From Nitrospirota bacterium (GTDB taxonomy: Bacteria > Nitrospirota > 9FT-COMBO-42-15 > HDB-SIOI813), in NCBI GenBank assembly GCA_020851375.1, contig JADZCV010000047.1, positions 28,442 to 92,441 of the forward strand: a stretch of 64,000 bases of DNA, read 5' to 3'. The notes beneath the pieces are model-generated. The model saw only the letters and a list, made by a program, of their open reading frames with translations, did no database searches and was not told where the DNA came from. The stretch's first letter is position 1; every line of letters begins with the position of its first letter. Below, in pieces: positions 8,645 through 18,200 of this stretch. A program made the position numbers and the translations under genes.

Positions 8645-9103
8645 ATGGTTAGAAAAGTCAATCAAAATGGTTTTACACTCATAGAGCTGATGATTGTTGT
8701 AGGCATCCTCGGCATTCTTGCTACCCTGGCCCTGGGCAGTTTTCTAAGCTACCAGGCGAAGGCCAAGCAGGCTGAAGTGAAGGCAAATTTGGGCGCCATC
8801 GGAGAGATGGCCATTACATACAAATCGGAATACGATACCTATAATACAGACTGGGCTGGAATCGGGTGGGATCCCCGCAAAATAACCAGATATTGTTATT
8901 GGTATAATGGCATTGCTGCAGCCGGAACCCCAACAGCCCCGGAAGCCGGGGTTGACTATTCTGATCCTGGTTCTGCAGCTGCCGCTAATTCTTTTTCTGC
9001 TGCTGGTGTGGGGAATATTGATCGTGATGTTTCTTCAGATCAATGGCTGTTCGATCAGAATAGAATCTTTATTATTCAGCAGAATGATGTTACCACCCCA
9101 TAA
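8645..9103 (+). CDS. Second type IV pilin-like protein
   Basis: Prepilin with a 9-residue leader ending QNG before FTLIELMIVVGILGILA; Glu is at mature position 5. The mature length is 143 residues, identical to the first pilin. The next segment KAKQAEVKANLGAIGEM parallels its neighbour, so this is a tandem paralogue. It differs in three ways: the helix-kink proline is missing (TLALGSFL), only one cysteine (RYCYWYN) remains so no intramolecular disulfide is possible, and the acidic loop reads GNIDRDVSSDQW. The start at 8645 is preferred because the longer frame from 8570 would contain the terminator. It may be a minor or accessory pilin. Confidence 0.88.
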   Translation: MVRKVNQNGFTLIELMIVVGILGILATLALGSFLSYQAKAKQAEVKANLGAIGEMAITYKSEYDTYNTDWAGIGWDPRKITRYCYWYNGIAAAGTPTAPEAGVDYSDPGSAAAANSFSAAGVGNIDRDVSSDQWLFDQNRIFIIQQNDVTTP

Positions 9104-9114
9104 CGAAGTAATAT

Positions 9115-9993
9115 ATGCATGTTCTCTTCTCAAGGTCTAAGCATACGGTTATTTTCTTACTGATATCCGTTTTAGCTCTTTCCATATATATTGTCCAGCG
9201 TCAGTTATCAATCTATAAAGGGATGGGAAAAAAGATCGAAGGGTTTGCTGCACTCCCGAAAGGGGAATATCTTAAAGCCGCTGTTATAGGATATGAACAG
9301 TTGACTGCTGACATAATATGGCTCCAGGTAGTACAGGTTATAGGGGATGATACGGTTACGCCGGATGGGTATGAGTGGATATATCATGCGCTTGATGTCG
9401 TAACTACGCTTGACCCAAAATTTGATTATGCCTATCAGCTTGGGGGGATAACCCTCTCAGCGCTTGGAAATGCGCCGGAGAAGAGTAATGCATTGCTCTA
9501 TAAAGGTATGAGAGAAAATCCGGATGTATGGCAGATCCCTTTTTATATCGGTTTTAATAACTTCTTCTATCTCAATGAATATGGCAAGGCTGCAGAGTAT
9601 ATGGCCAGGGCATCTGAACTTCCGGGTCACCCGGAGTATCTGCCAAAACTTGCGTCAAGGCTTTATGTACAGGCCGGAGACCCTGACGTTGCGCTCGACT
9701 TTTTATTGAAGATGTATAAGGAGTCAGGGGATGATAAAGTCAGGATAACTTTGGACAGGAGAATAAAAGAGGTGACAGTGGAGAGGGATGCGCTCTTCCT
9801 GGAAGAGGCAATAAAAAAATACAAGGCTGTATTCAAGGCATACCCTGAAAGATTGATAGAATTGGTTGAACGGGGTATTATTGTTGAATTGCCGGCTGAG
9901 CCTCTTGGAGGTTATTACTATTTTAATCCGGAGGATGGGCGGGTATACAGTAGTGTGGTCAAGGATAGGATGAAGGTTTATGGGAAGCAATGA
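9115..9993 (+). CDS. pilG: Membrane-anchored TPR-like protein, PilG-like by position
   Basis: 292 residues with an N-terminal membrane anchor (about 11-28, VIFLLISVLALSIYIV), then helical-hairpin repeats resembling degenerate TPRs (for example NALLYKGMRENPDVWQIPFY). The C-terminus reads GGYYYFNPEDGRVYSSVVKDR. No catalytic motif was recognised. It sits between the second pilin (11 bp upstream) and an ABC ATPase/permease pair, matching the pilA-pilG-pilH-pilI order of Myxococcus xanthus, where PilG, PilH and PilI are needed for pilus assembly. The pilG name rests on position and general build, not on a checked alignment. Confidence 0.6.
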   Translation: MHVLFSRSKHTVIFLLISVLALSIYIVQRQLSIYKGMGKKIEGFAALPKGEYLKAAVIGYEQLTADIIWLQVVQVIGDDTVTPDGYEWIYHALDVVTTLDPKFDYAYQLGGITLSALGNAPEKSNALLYKGMRENPDVWQIPFYIGFNNFFYLNEYGKAAEYMARASELPGHPEYLPKLASRLYVQAGDPDVALDFLLKMYKESGDDKVRITLDRRIKEVTVERDALFLEEAIKKYKAVFKAYPERLIELVERGIIVELPAEPLGGYYYFNPEDGRVYSSVVKDRMKVYGKQ

Positions 9994-10015
9994 GAATTAA
10001 GCAATGAGCAATGAG
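9986..10015 (+). repeat. GCAATGAG intercistronic repeat, copy 1
   Basis: AAGCAATGAG, a 6-base spacer, then two copies of GCAATGAG overlapping by one base. It begins inside the last codons of the pilG-like gene and ends 20 bp before the pilH-like start. The same arrangement recurs in reverse at 40320-40350. Confidence 0.6.
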
Positions 10016-10035
10016 TTATGAAGCGAGAGAGATAA

Positions 10036-10968
10036 ATGGGCAACGTTGTAATCAAAACAGTGAATCTTACAAAGGTTTTCAAGGCAGGTTTCAGAGGGAA
10101 GAATGCTCCAGCCCTTAAAGGTCTTAACCTTGAAGTCAATGAAGGCGAAATCTTCGGTTTTCTTGGCCCTAATGGGGCAGGGAAAACAACCACCATAAAG
10201 ATACTTATGGGACTTATATATCCAACTACCGGAAATGCCTGGATATTGGATAAAGAAGTTACTGATATTGAAGTAAAGAATCGTATCGGTTTTCTTCCGG
10301 AGCAGCCCTATTTCTATGATTACCTGACCTCAAAAGAATTTCTGCGTTTCTATGGTCAATTGTTTGGTTTGAAAGGAGATGAGTTAAGGACACGGATGAA
10401 TGACCTCCTGACCCTTGTCGGACTTGAAGGCGCTGCAAACCTCCAGCTTCGAAAGTTTTCCAAAGGTATGCTCCAGAGGATAGGCATAGCCCAGGCGTTA
10501 ATAAACCAGCCTGACCTTATAGTTCTTGATGAACCGATGTCAGGTCTTGATCCTGTTGGGAGGAAGGAGATACGGGATATTATCCTGCGGCTGAAAGAGG
10601 ATGGTAAAACGGTCTTTTTCAGCACCCATATAATTCCTGACGTTGAGATGATATGCGACAGGGTGGGCATATTGATGAAGGGTGAGCTTGTCAATGTAGG
10701 GAGGCGAGATGAGATTATAAATGCCAGTGTCAAATATGTAGAGATTATTACAGGGAATATCAGTAAGGAGTTGATTGACCATATGGAAGCAATGGGGTTC
10801 ATTGTTAATGAGACATGGGAGCATGTGTCCATAATGGTAAAAGATGAAAACAGGGTAGATGCAGTATTGCAGATGGTAATGGATGGAAAGGGGAGGATTG
10901 TCTCTGTGGCGCCTCAGAGAGAGACGCTGGAAGAATACTTCATGAAAAAGATAGGAGGGACTTCATGA
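10036..10968 (+). CDS. pilH: ABC transporter ATP-binding protein (PilH-like)
   Basis: 310-residue ABC ATPase: Walker A GPNGAGKTT (44-52), Q-loop region GFLPEQPYF, signature LRKFSKGMLQRIG, Walker B LIVLDEPMSGLDP and switch histidine in FFSTHI. The C-terminal extension, about 90 residues after the core, is typical of ABC-2 exporters of the CcmA/NatA type. It overlaps the following permease by 4 bp (ATGA), so the two form one exporter. Placed after pilins and a TPR anchor, it matches PilH of Myxococcus. The substrate is unknown. Confidence 0.85.
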   Translation: MGNVVIKTVNLTKVFKAGFRGKNAPALKGLNLEVNEGEIFGFLGPNGAGKTTTIKILMGLIYPTTGNAWILDKEVTDIEVKNRIGFLPEQPYFYDYLTSKEFLRFYGQLFGLKGDELRTRMNDLLTLVGLEGAANLQLRKFSKGMLQRIGIAQALINQPDLIVLDEPMSGLDPVGRKEIRDIILRLKEDGKTVFFSTHIIPDVEMICDRVGILMKGELVNVGRRDEIINASVKYVEIITGNISKELIDHMEAMGFIVNETWEHVSIMVKDENRVDAVLQMVMDGKGRIVSVAPQRETLEEYFMKKIGGTS

Positions 10969-11753
10969 AGGTGCTCACAATTGCCCGGAATACATTTAGA
11001 GAGGCTATAAGGGATAGGATTCTCTATAACTTACTCTTCTTTGCACTTCTCATGATTGCCATGTCTCTCCTTCTTGCAAGCTTAACCGTTGGGGAACAAT
11101 CGAGGATTATTATAGATATAGGCCTTGGAAGCATCAATATTTTTGGCGTCCTTATAGCGATATTCCTTGGTATAGGGCTAATTATAAAGGAGATTGACAG
11201 AAAAACGATCTATAACATACTTTCCAAGCCGGTTCCCCGTTATCAGTTTATTGCCGGTAAGTACTTAGGGCTACTCATAACAATTATTGTAAATTTAGCA
11301 ATTATGGGGGCAGGACTTTATATTATCCTTATGGTAAATGAACTCAGGTGGGGAAACTATATATTTAATGTTAATCTCGATGTCTGGAAAGCAATCTATA
11401 TGATATTCATTGAATTAATGGTTGTGACTGCTATAGCCATGATGTTTTCTACATTCTCAAGCTCATCTACATTAAGCGCCATCTTTACAATAGCAGTCTA
11501 CCTGATAGGCCATCTTACAGAAGAACTTAAACTAATAGGTGGAAAGTTCCAGGATTCATTGATGGAGACAGTCATTAATATCTTTTATTATTTACTCCCG
11601 AATCTTGATAATTTTAATATCAAGGGTAAGGTGGTTCACGGTATCTATGTGTCACCAGGCTATATGATCATGGTTACATTATATGGTATTTTGTATATTG
11701 GCGCCGTGATGTTGATATCAGGAGTGATATTTCAAAGAAGAGATTTTAAGTAG
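10965..11753 (+). CDS. pilI: ABC-2 type permease (PilI-like)
   Basis: 262 residues with six predicted membrane segments (about 17-40, 52-72, 99-122, 143-165, 172-188, 235-255). It opens VLTIARNTFREAIRDRILYNLLFF, the N-terminal pattern of ABC-2 permeases that pair with CcmA-type ATPases. It overlaps the ATPase gene start-to-stop and closes the pilin cluster. Its 3' end overlaps the convergent fmdB-type gene by 8 bp. Confidence 0.8.
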   Translation: MKVLTIARNTFREAIRDRILYNLLFFALLMIAMSLLLASLTVGEQSRIIIDIGLGSINIFGVLIAIFLGIGLIIKEIDRKTIYNILSKPVPRYQFIAGKYLGLLITIIVNLAIMGAGLYIILMVNELRWGNYIFNVNLDVWKAIYMIFIELMVVTAIAMMFSTFSSSSTLSAIFTIAVYLIGHLTEELKLIGGKFQDSLMETVINIFYYLLPNLDNFNIKGKVVHGIYVSPGYMIMVTLYGILYIGAVMLISGVIFQRRDFK

Positions 11754-12060
11754 CAGGTTCTGTCTTGCCTGTGCTTGACGCAGGTGCAGCAGTCTCGGCC
11801 TTTTTTTCTTCCTTCTTGTCAGATGTCTTCTCATCAGCAGTCCCCTTCTTAGGTCTTGATGGTTCTGAAGTCTGCTTTCCTTTTGTGGAATAGTCAGTTA
11901 TATACCATCCGCTTCCTTTAAATTGCAGGCCGGCGGGTGATATTACTTTAGACATTTTACCATCGCATTTATTGCAAGTTGTAACAGGCGGATCGCTTAC
12001 TTTTTGAAGGATCTCAATCTTGTTACCACATTTGTTGCACCTGTATTCATAAATTGGCAT
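11746..12060 (-). CDS. FmdB-family zinc ribbon protein
   Basis: 104 residues. The N-terminus MPIYEYRCNKCGNKIEIL, with two CxxC pairs (C8/C11 and C29/C32), is diagnostic of the FmdB/CxxC_CxxC_SSSS putative regulatory family; ISPAGLQFKGSGWYITDY completes the domain. The last 45 residues are a Lys/Glu/Ser/Thr-rich tail, probably disordered. A strong AGGAGGTG site lies 8 bp before the ATG. The molecular role of the family is poorly known. Confidence 0.88.
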   Translation of the reverse strand: MPIYEYRCNKCGNKIEILQKVSDPPVTTCNKCDGKMSKVISPAGLQFKGSGWYITDYSTKGKQTSEPSRPKKGTADEKTSDKKEEKKAETAAPASSTGKTEPAT

Positions 12061-12100
12061 CTAACCAGCACCTCCTGCATAATTTTGTTCCGGATTTCAT

Positions 12101-13297
12101 TTATTTAAGCACTTTTATTGCGGCTTCAAGCCTGTCGAGTCCCTTTTCTATTTTATCCATGGAGGTTGCGTATGACAGCCTCATATAACCAGGGGCGCCA
12201 AATGCATCCCCGGGTACTGCCGCAACATTTGCCTCTCTTAAAAGGTATTCTGCCAAATGAACAGAGGTATCCAATACAGTACTATTGAATCTCTTTCCTA
12301 ATATGCCTGATACATTTGGGAATACATAGAAGGATCCAACAGGCAGAAAACAGGAGACTCCGGGGATTGCCCTCAGTCTGTTAACGATATAGTGCCTTCT
12401 CTTATCAAAACGTTCTACCATCATGCTTATGAAATCTTCATATTTGCCGCTAAGCGCCTCAAGGGCAGCCTTCTGTGCAATTGAAGTAGGGTTGGAAGTA
12501 CTCTGACTCTGAATATTCCCCATTGCCTCAATAAGCTTGCCAGGTCCGGCTGCATAGCCAATTCTCCATCCTGTCATTGCATATGATTTCGAAACTCCGT
12601 TTACAACTATAGTACGATCAAATATTTCTTTATTCAGGGAAGCGATACTTGTGTGTCTGAAACCATCATAAACTATTCCTTCATAAATCTCATCTGAAAT
12701 GACATAGATATTGCTCCGTATGGCAATATCAGCTATCTTCTCGAGATGCTGCCTGTCGTATGCTGAACCTACCGGGTTAGATGGCGTATTAAGGATCAGT
12801 GCCTTTGTTTTCCTGGTTATAATCCGTTTCAGTGAGTCAGCATCAAGGAGAAATCCGTCTTCTTCTGATGTTTCTGCAATTACGGGTTTTGCACCACTAA
12901 GCAGGACCAGTTCAGGATAGGTAACCCAGTATGGCGCTGGTACAATTACCTCATCCCCCTCCTCAAAAAGCGCCATGGCAATGTTATACAAGCTGTGCTT
13001 GGCACCGCATGATACAAGTATTTCTTCAGGTTTGTACATCAGTCCGTGTACTTTTGCGAGTTTGTCTGCTACAGCCCTTCTGAGTTCTATAATCCCGGAT
13101 GATGCAGTATATTTTGTAAATCCCTCCCTGATGGCAGAAATTGCTGCATCTTTTATTCCGTCAGGGGTATCAAAATCAGGTTCACCTGCGCTAAAACTTA
13201 TTACATCAATACCCTCTTTTATCATTGCCTTTGCCTTCGCCTCAAGCGCGAGGGTAGGTGAAGGCTTTATTAATGAAACGCGTTTTGTAAGATTCAT
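12101..13297 (-). CDS. aspC: Pyridoxal-phosphate aspartate aminotransferase (class I)
   Basis: 398 residues, the size of thermophilic type Ib aspartate aminotransferases. Motifs are the N-terminal ISFSAGEPDFDTPDGIK, NTPSNPVGSAY, the SDEIYEGIVYDG aspartate region, the PLP lysine in VNGVSKSYAMTGWRIG and the substrate-carboxylate arginine near MRLSYATS. It interconverts aspartate and oxaloacetate with glutamate as partner; some relatives also act on prephenate. It lies 4 bp downstream of coaD, so it belongs to the rsmD-coaD-aspC run. Confidence 0.9.
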   Translation of the reverse strand: MNLTKRVSLIKPSPTLALEAKAKAMIKEGIDVISFSAGEPDFDTPDGIKDAAISAIREGFTKYTASSGIIELRRAVADKLAKVHGLMYKPEEILVSCGAKHSLYNIAMALFEEGDEVIVPAPYWVTYPELVLLSGAKPVIAETSEEDGFLLDADSLKRIITRKTKALILNTPSNPVGSAYDRQHLEKIADIAIRSNIYVISDEIYEGIVYDGFRHTSIASLNKEIFDRTIVVNGVSKSYAMTGWRIGYAAGPGKLIEAMGNIQSQSTSNPTSIAQKAALEALSGKYEDFISMMVERFDKRRHYIVNRLRAIPGVSCFLPVGSFYVFPNVSGILGKRFNSTVLDTSVHLAEYLLREANVAAVPGDAFGAPGYMRLSYATSMDKIEKGLDRLEAAIKVLK

Positions 13298-13301
13298 CTA
13301 A

Positions 13302-13796
13302 TCAAAAGTCCTTTCTGTCCTTAAACTTATTCTTTAACATTGCATGAACATCTTTCGGAACTAATGAGGAAATATCGCCATTTAAGCTACTCACTACCTT
13401 GATAATTGTAGATGTGAGATATGAATATTCTTCGCTTGGCATCAAAAAAACAGTTTCAATTTTGTCATCAAGTTTTCTGTTCATTAAGGCCATCTGAAAT
13501 TCATACTCGAAATCCGAAACAGCGCGCAGTCCCCTAATTATGACAGATGCCCCCTTTTTTCTGGCGAAGTCAACAAGAAGACCATCAAATGTTTCAACAG
13601 ATACATTTGGCAGGTCTTTGATTGCCTCTCCTGCCATCTTTATCCGTTCATCAAGAGTAAACAGGGCAGTCTTCTTTGGATTAGGACCTATACCAAGAAT
13701 AATATGGTTAAATAGTCTTAGGCTTCTTTGAAGAATATCGAGATGTCCGTTAGTTATCGGGTCAAATGTTCCCGGATAAATTGCTGTTATTGACAT
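13302..13796 (-). CDS. coaD: Phosphopantetheine adenylyltransferase
   Basis: 164 residues, standard CoaD length. Nucleotidyltransferase motif YPGTFDPITNGHLDI with the TxGH signature (T15-H18), the substrate loop RGLRAVSDFEYEFQMAL and the C-terminal ISSTS-like motif YLTSTIIKVVSSLNGD. It transfers AMP from ATP to 4'-phosphopantetheine in coenzyme A synthesis. Its start lies inside the end of rsmD (35-bp overlap), the common rsmD-coaD arrangement. Confidence 0.96.
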   Translation of the reverse strand: MSITAIYPGTFDPITNGHLDILQRSLRLFNHIILGIGPNPKKTALFTLDERIKMAGEAIKDLPNVSVETFDGLLVDFARKKGASVIIRGLRAVSDFEYEFQMALMNRKLDDKIETVFLMPSEEYSYLTSTIIKVVSSLNGDISSLVPKDVHAMLKNKFKDRKDF

Positions 13797-14349
13797 GCCT
13801 TCTGTAAACCGTTAAGGTTGTATCCCCGTAAACATATTTGCCATAATCTTCAAAGTTGGTCAATGCTTCCGGCATTGAAATCTTTGATGAGTGCTCAATT
13901 ATCAGAAATCCGTAACCTGAAATATTAACATTATTGATTATCTTTGACAAGAGGTCAGGCCAATTATTGTAATTATAGGGAGGGTCAGCAAAAACAATGT
14001 TATACTGCATGCTGCCCCTGATAATTTCTTCTATAACAGTCATGACATCTCCAAATAAGACAGTAATTTCCTTCTCATAACCGCAGGTCTTAATATTATC
14101 CTTAATTGTTTTTAAATGTCTGACATTGTTTTCAACTAATGTGGCATGCCTTGCCCCCCGGCTGACAGCCTCGATGCCAACTGCACCGGAACCTGAGAAA
14201 AGGTCCAGAAATGCTGAATTTACAATATATTCATGGCCTACAATATTGAACATAGACTCCCTTACCTTATCCGAGGTGGGCCTTATCCTGTCACCGGCTG
14301 GTACCCTGAGATGGCGTCCCTTTGATTTTCCTGATATTATTCTAAGCAT
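13762..14349 (-). CDS. rsmD: 16S rRNA (guanine(966)-N(2))-methyltransferase
   Basis: Rossmann-fold SAM-dependent methyltransferase. RIISGKSKGRHLRVP opens the protein, FLDLFSGSGAVGIEAVSRG binds SAM and FADPPYNY is the N-methyltransferase catalytic motif. The start at 14349 gives 195 residues and has AAGGGG just upstream; an in-frame start at 14385 would add 12 residues unlike the family. RsmD methylates G966 of 16S rRNA during 30S assembly. Confidence 0.94.
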   Translation of the reverse strand: MLRIISGKSKGRHLRVPAGDRIRPTSDKVRESMFNIVGHEYIVNSAFLDLFSGSGAVGIEAVSRGARHATLVENNVRHLKTIKDNIKTCGYEKEITVLFGDVMTVIEEIIRGSMQYNIVFADPPYNYNNWPDLLSKIINNVNISGYGFLIIEHSSKISMPEALTNFEDYGKYVYGDTTLTVYRRHVNNSNLSGNI

Positions 14350-14434
14350 TTTCCCCTTACTAAAATGAATAACATATATTGACAATCATCATAACATTAT
14401 GCTAACAACATTGTTAGGGTCAGGGAGGTAAAAT

Positions 14435-14677
14435 ATGACAAAAAATGAAGGCAGGATCTACTTGTTAATAAATACTGAAATAGGCAGGGAAAGACACGTC
14501 AGAGATGAATTGCGTAAGTTGGATCATGTAAAGTATGCAGATATGATAACAGGGAGATATGATATTATCGCAACCCTTGAAGGCGAGAGCGTTGGAGACA
14601 TTTTTGCAACCGTAATTAGCAATATCAGGGCCATAAAAGGTATAATAAGAACCGAGTCAAATGTTGTCTTTGAATAA
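14435..14677 (+). CDS. Lrp/AsnC ligand-binding-domain protein
   Basis: 80 residues forming only the RAM (regulation of amino-acid metabolism) effector domain of Lrp/AsnC regulators: INTEIGRERHVRDELRKL, YADMITGRYDIIATLEG and a final strand IIRTESNVVF. There is no DNA-binding HTH. Such stand-alone RAM proteins oligomerise and may bind amino acids or modulate full-length Lrp proteins. GGGAGGT lies 6 bp before the ATG. It is transcribed divergently from rsmD (85 bp between starts). Confidence 0.85.
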   Translation: MTKNEGRIYLLINTEIGRERHVRDELRKLDHVKYADMITGRYDIIATLEGESVGDIFATVISNIRAIKGIIRTESNVVFE

Positions 14678-14691
14678 ACAGCAGGAGTCTT

Positions 14692-14862
14692 TTAAGCTTT
14701 AAATGGAATTAGTCCTCCCATCAGAATGAATGGTTTCTTGTTCTGGAGTATTGTGCTGTCAAGGAGTGTGCCGCAGTTCACGCATCTCCAGGCATAAAAG
14801 ACAAGAGAATAATCAGTACACCTTTCTGTGACCATGAATCCACCGCATTTAGGACAATGCAT
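14692..14862 (-). CDS. Small double-CxxC zinc ribbon protein
   Basis: A 56-codon gene with AAAGGAGG 6 bp before its ATG. The protein opens MHCPKCGGFMVTERC and later has WRCVNCGTLLD. The two CxxC pairs (C3/C6, C27/C30) form a minimal zinc ribbon, and the tail is hydrophobic (FILMGGLIPF). No function is recognised; it may be a regulatory or assembly factor. It converges on the Lrp-like gene with 14 bp between stops. Confidence 0.72.
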   Translation of the reverse strand: MHCPKCGGFMVTERCTDYSLVFYAWRCVNCGTLLDSTILQNKKPFILMGGLIPFKA

Positions 14863-15288
14863 TATAGTCCTCCTTTTATTTGAATTGTTCGTACAACTGT
14901 ATTAAGCATATTGAGCAAATTTAATGCCATATTTTTGACAATCAGAGTTGTGCATTGATCCGATCGTGATTTATCCTAAATTATGATTATAATTCAATAA
15001 GATACATGGATTAAACCCGATAGTGGAGTGATGATGGAAGGATGATTTTATTCATAATTCAGGCAATAATATGAGTGTCGCAGCAGTCAAATTGTGCACA
15101 TGGTGACAAAAAAATGGTCATGAGATAGATGGTGACTTGGTTGCCTGATTAAATGCAACGTCTGATAAGAGATATTATGTAAACTCACCTTGATTAATGC
15201 CGTCTTGTGAGTTTACATAATATCAGTCTTAGTAATACCTGCCATGTTTATCGCAACGTGTGAGTTTGATGCAAAGGCAAAGGCCCCG
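14863..15288. other. 426-bp intergenic region between the zinc-ribbon gene and the efflux operon end
   Basis: AT-rich, with stop codons in all frames that I followed. It must hold the zinc-ribbon promoter near 14863-14930 (on the minus strand) and the 3' end of the efflux operon. Apart from the inverted repeat listed separately I see no gene or RNA in it. Confidence 0.6.
15171..15224. repeat. Perfect 18-bp inverted repeat with 18-base loop
   Basis: GATATTATGTAAACTCAC (15171-15188) is followed after 18 bases by its exact reverse complement (15207-15224). It lies 65 bp beyond the stop of the RND pump gene. No T-tract follows on either strand, so a simple intrinsic terminator is doubtful. Alternatives are a transcript-end hairpin, an operator pair or a small mobile-element remnant; TGAGTTT recurs once more at about 15261. 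Confidence 0.7.
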
Positions 15289-18200
15289 CTATACCGGTAG
15301 GTTTTTCCTGCGCTTCCGGTAGATAACGTCCTGGAGGTCATCAAATAGGTCATAAACAACAGGAACTACTACAAGTGTAAGAAACAATGAGGTAAGCAAG
15401 CCGCCGATTGTGGCTATTGCCATTGGCGAACGTGTTTCAGCCCCTTCGCCTATTCCTACGGCGATAGGCATCATGCCAAGCACCATGGCAAAGGTGGTCA
15501 TCAGGATTGGCCTGAGTCTGACAGGCCCGGCTGCAAGAATAGCCTCTTTCCGCTCCATTCCCCTTGCCCTTAGTGTATTTGTATAGTCAACGAGGAGTAT
15601 TGCGTTCTTTTTAACGAGCCCCATAAGCAGGATCAGGCCGATAAATGTAAAAATATTTAGGGTCTTTCCGGTAATCAGGATTGCAAGAAATGCCCCTATA
15701 AACGAAAATGGCATTGAAAGGAGTACTGTTATGGGATGTATAAAGCTTTCATACTGTGACGCAAGGACCATGTATGCAAGGATAACTCCGAAAACCAGGG
15801 CGAACATCAGGTAGCCAAAAGATTCACCCATCATCTCTGCCATTCCTTTATATCCAGTTGAGTAATCGGATGGAAGTATCCTTGCTGAGATTGCATCGAG
15901 TTCTGCCATTGCCTCGCCAAGTGGTTTTCCTTCCAGGTTGGCAAAAAGTGTTATTGCCCTTTGCCGGTCAACCCTGTTTATTATTCCAGGTCCCCCGGCA
16001 GGCTGGACTGTTACAATATTTGAAAGTTCTATGAGTCTGCCGTCATTGGACCTGGTGTATAGTCTTTTAATATCTTCAGGAGAGTTCCTGTCATCGGGAT
16101 TTAATTTCATTTTGACGTCATATCTTCTTCCGCGCGATTCATCCCTGTATTTTGTGGTCTCAACTTCACCACTTATCAGTAGGTTGATAGTTTCAGCCAC
16201 TGAAGCAATATTGACACCAAGGTCTGCGGCTTTATCCCTGTCAATATGTACTCTGATCTCAGGTTTGCCTGTCTCAAGTGAAGAATCAACGTCAACTATT
16301 CCCGGCAATTTTGAAAACTCAGCAACTACATTTTCTGAATATTGCTGTAACCCTGTCAGGTCTCTTCCTTTGATCGTATACTGTATTGGAACCATCCTCT
16401 GTCCGCCGCCTACAAGAGACACGTCTTCAGCAAATCCCTTCAATCCCGGTGTCTTTCGCAGCCTGTTCCTTATCTCCGCCATTATCTCCTGCTGACTCCT
16501 GGTTCTTTCAGCCTTTGGTTTGAGGCCTACGAACATAGAACCTTTGTTAGTTTCACCGCTGGTACCCTGTCCGTAGAAAACTGTTTTTACCTCAGGTATA
16601 GTGAGGACAAACTCTTCTGCGCCTTTGAACAGTTTTTCTATCTCATCAATGGAATAGTCCCTGGGGGCCTCGAGTCTTACTATGAATCTTGACTGATCCT
16701 CAGACGGCAGGAATTCCTTGCCGATAAATTTGACTAAATACATGCTTATTATAAAGATGATGCCTGCTGAGATGACTACGATGGCCCTGTGATTGAGGGC
16801 TACAGTCAGAATCCGTCTGTACCAGTCTTCAACCACCAAATATCCTGCCTCGAGCGATGATGACAGACGTCCTGCAGGATGTCTGTGCATATTGGCGGTT
16901 GTGCCTTTTAAATAACGTGATGCGAGCATTGGAATTAAGGTAAAGGACACGAACAGTGAAACTGCAACAGCGAAGACAACAGTTAAGGCAAACTGAAAGA
17001 AAAACCGGCCGATTATCCCCTTCATAAAAGCGACGGGCAGGAATATTACTATGATTGCAAGTGTCGTAGCTGATACGGCAAGCCCGATCTCTGAGGTAGC
17101 GAACGATGCTGCCTCCCGTGGAGAAAGCCCCCTTTCAATGTGACGGTGAATGTTTTCAATGACAATAATTGCATCGTCAATGAGAATGCCGACAGAAAGC
17201 GACAACGCGAGCATTGTCATGTTGTTAAAGGTAAAACCAAAGGCATTCATGATTGCTAAGGTCGAGATAATGGAGGTCGGTATGGCAAGCGCACTAAACA
17301 GCGTTATCCTGAGACTGCGAAGGAAGAACAGAACGGCAATTGTTGCAAAAATACCTCCATAAATCAGGTGGTGCTGAACCTCGCTTATTGAACGCTTTAT
17401 GAAAGTTGACTGATCAAAGCTGATTCCTATACTCATGCCTGGAGGGAGTGACTTCCCGATATTTACAAGTTCCTTTTTGACTCTTTCAATTACTTCTACC
17501 GTGTTTGTTCCGGATTGTTTCTGTATCCCAAATCCAACTGCCGGCACCCTGTTGAACCTCGTTACAGACCTCTTTTCCTGCATCCCGTCTTCAATACGTC
17601 CGATGTCACGAAGCCGCACCGGGGCGCCATCCTTAAAAGTAATAACAAGGTCATTAAAGTCTGAGACAGCAGCAAATTCTCCCTTAATTTTTATTGAATA
17701 CTCAGTAGTCCTGTCCTCTATCCTCCCTCCCGGCAATTCTATGTTTTCCCGCTGTAATTTATTCAGTACGTCGTGAGCAGTTATACCATATGCTGCCAGC
17801 TTATCTGAATCGAGCCATACTATAATTTCCCGCAACTGAAGTCCTGCCATGCGAACAGCTCCGACTCCGTCAATTTTCTGTAATTGTTCCCTGAGGATTT
17901 CATCAGCATAAGTGGACAATTCCCGGATTGTCTTATTGCCGGAAAGGGCTAACCATAGAATGGGGTTTGCATCTGGGTCAACCTTCTCAATAACAGGCTC
18001 ATCAATGTCCCTGGGAAGACTGCCTCTTATGACAGATATCTTTTCCCTGACGTCCTGAACAGCAAGGTCAATATCCCGTTCAAGAACGAATTCAACAATT
18101 ACCTGAGACCTACCTTCGGTGCTTGATGAGGTAATAGACTTTACCCCGTTGATTGTATTAATGGCGGCTTCAACCTTATCCGTTACATCTATATCCATTG

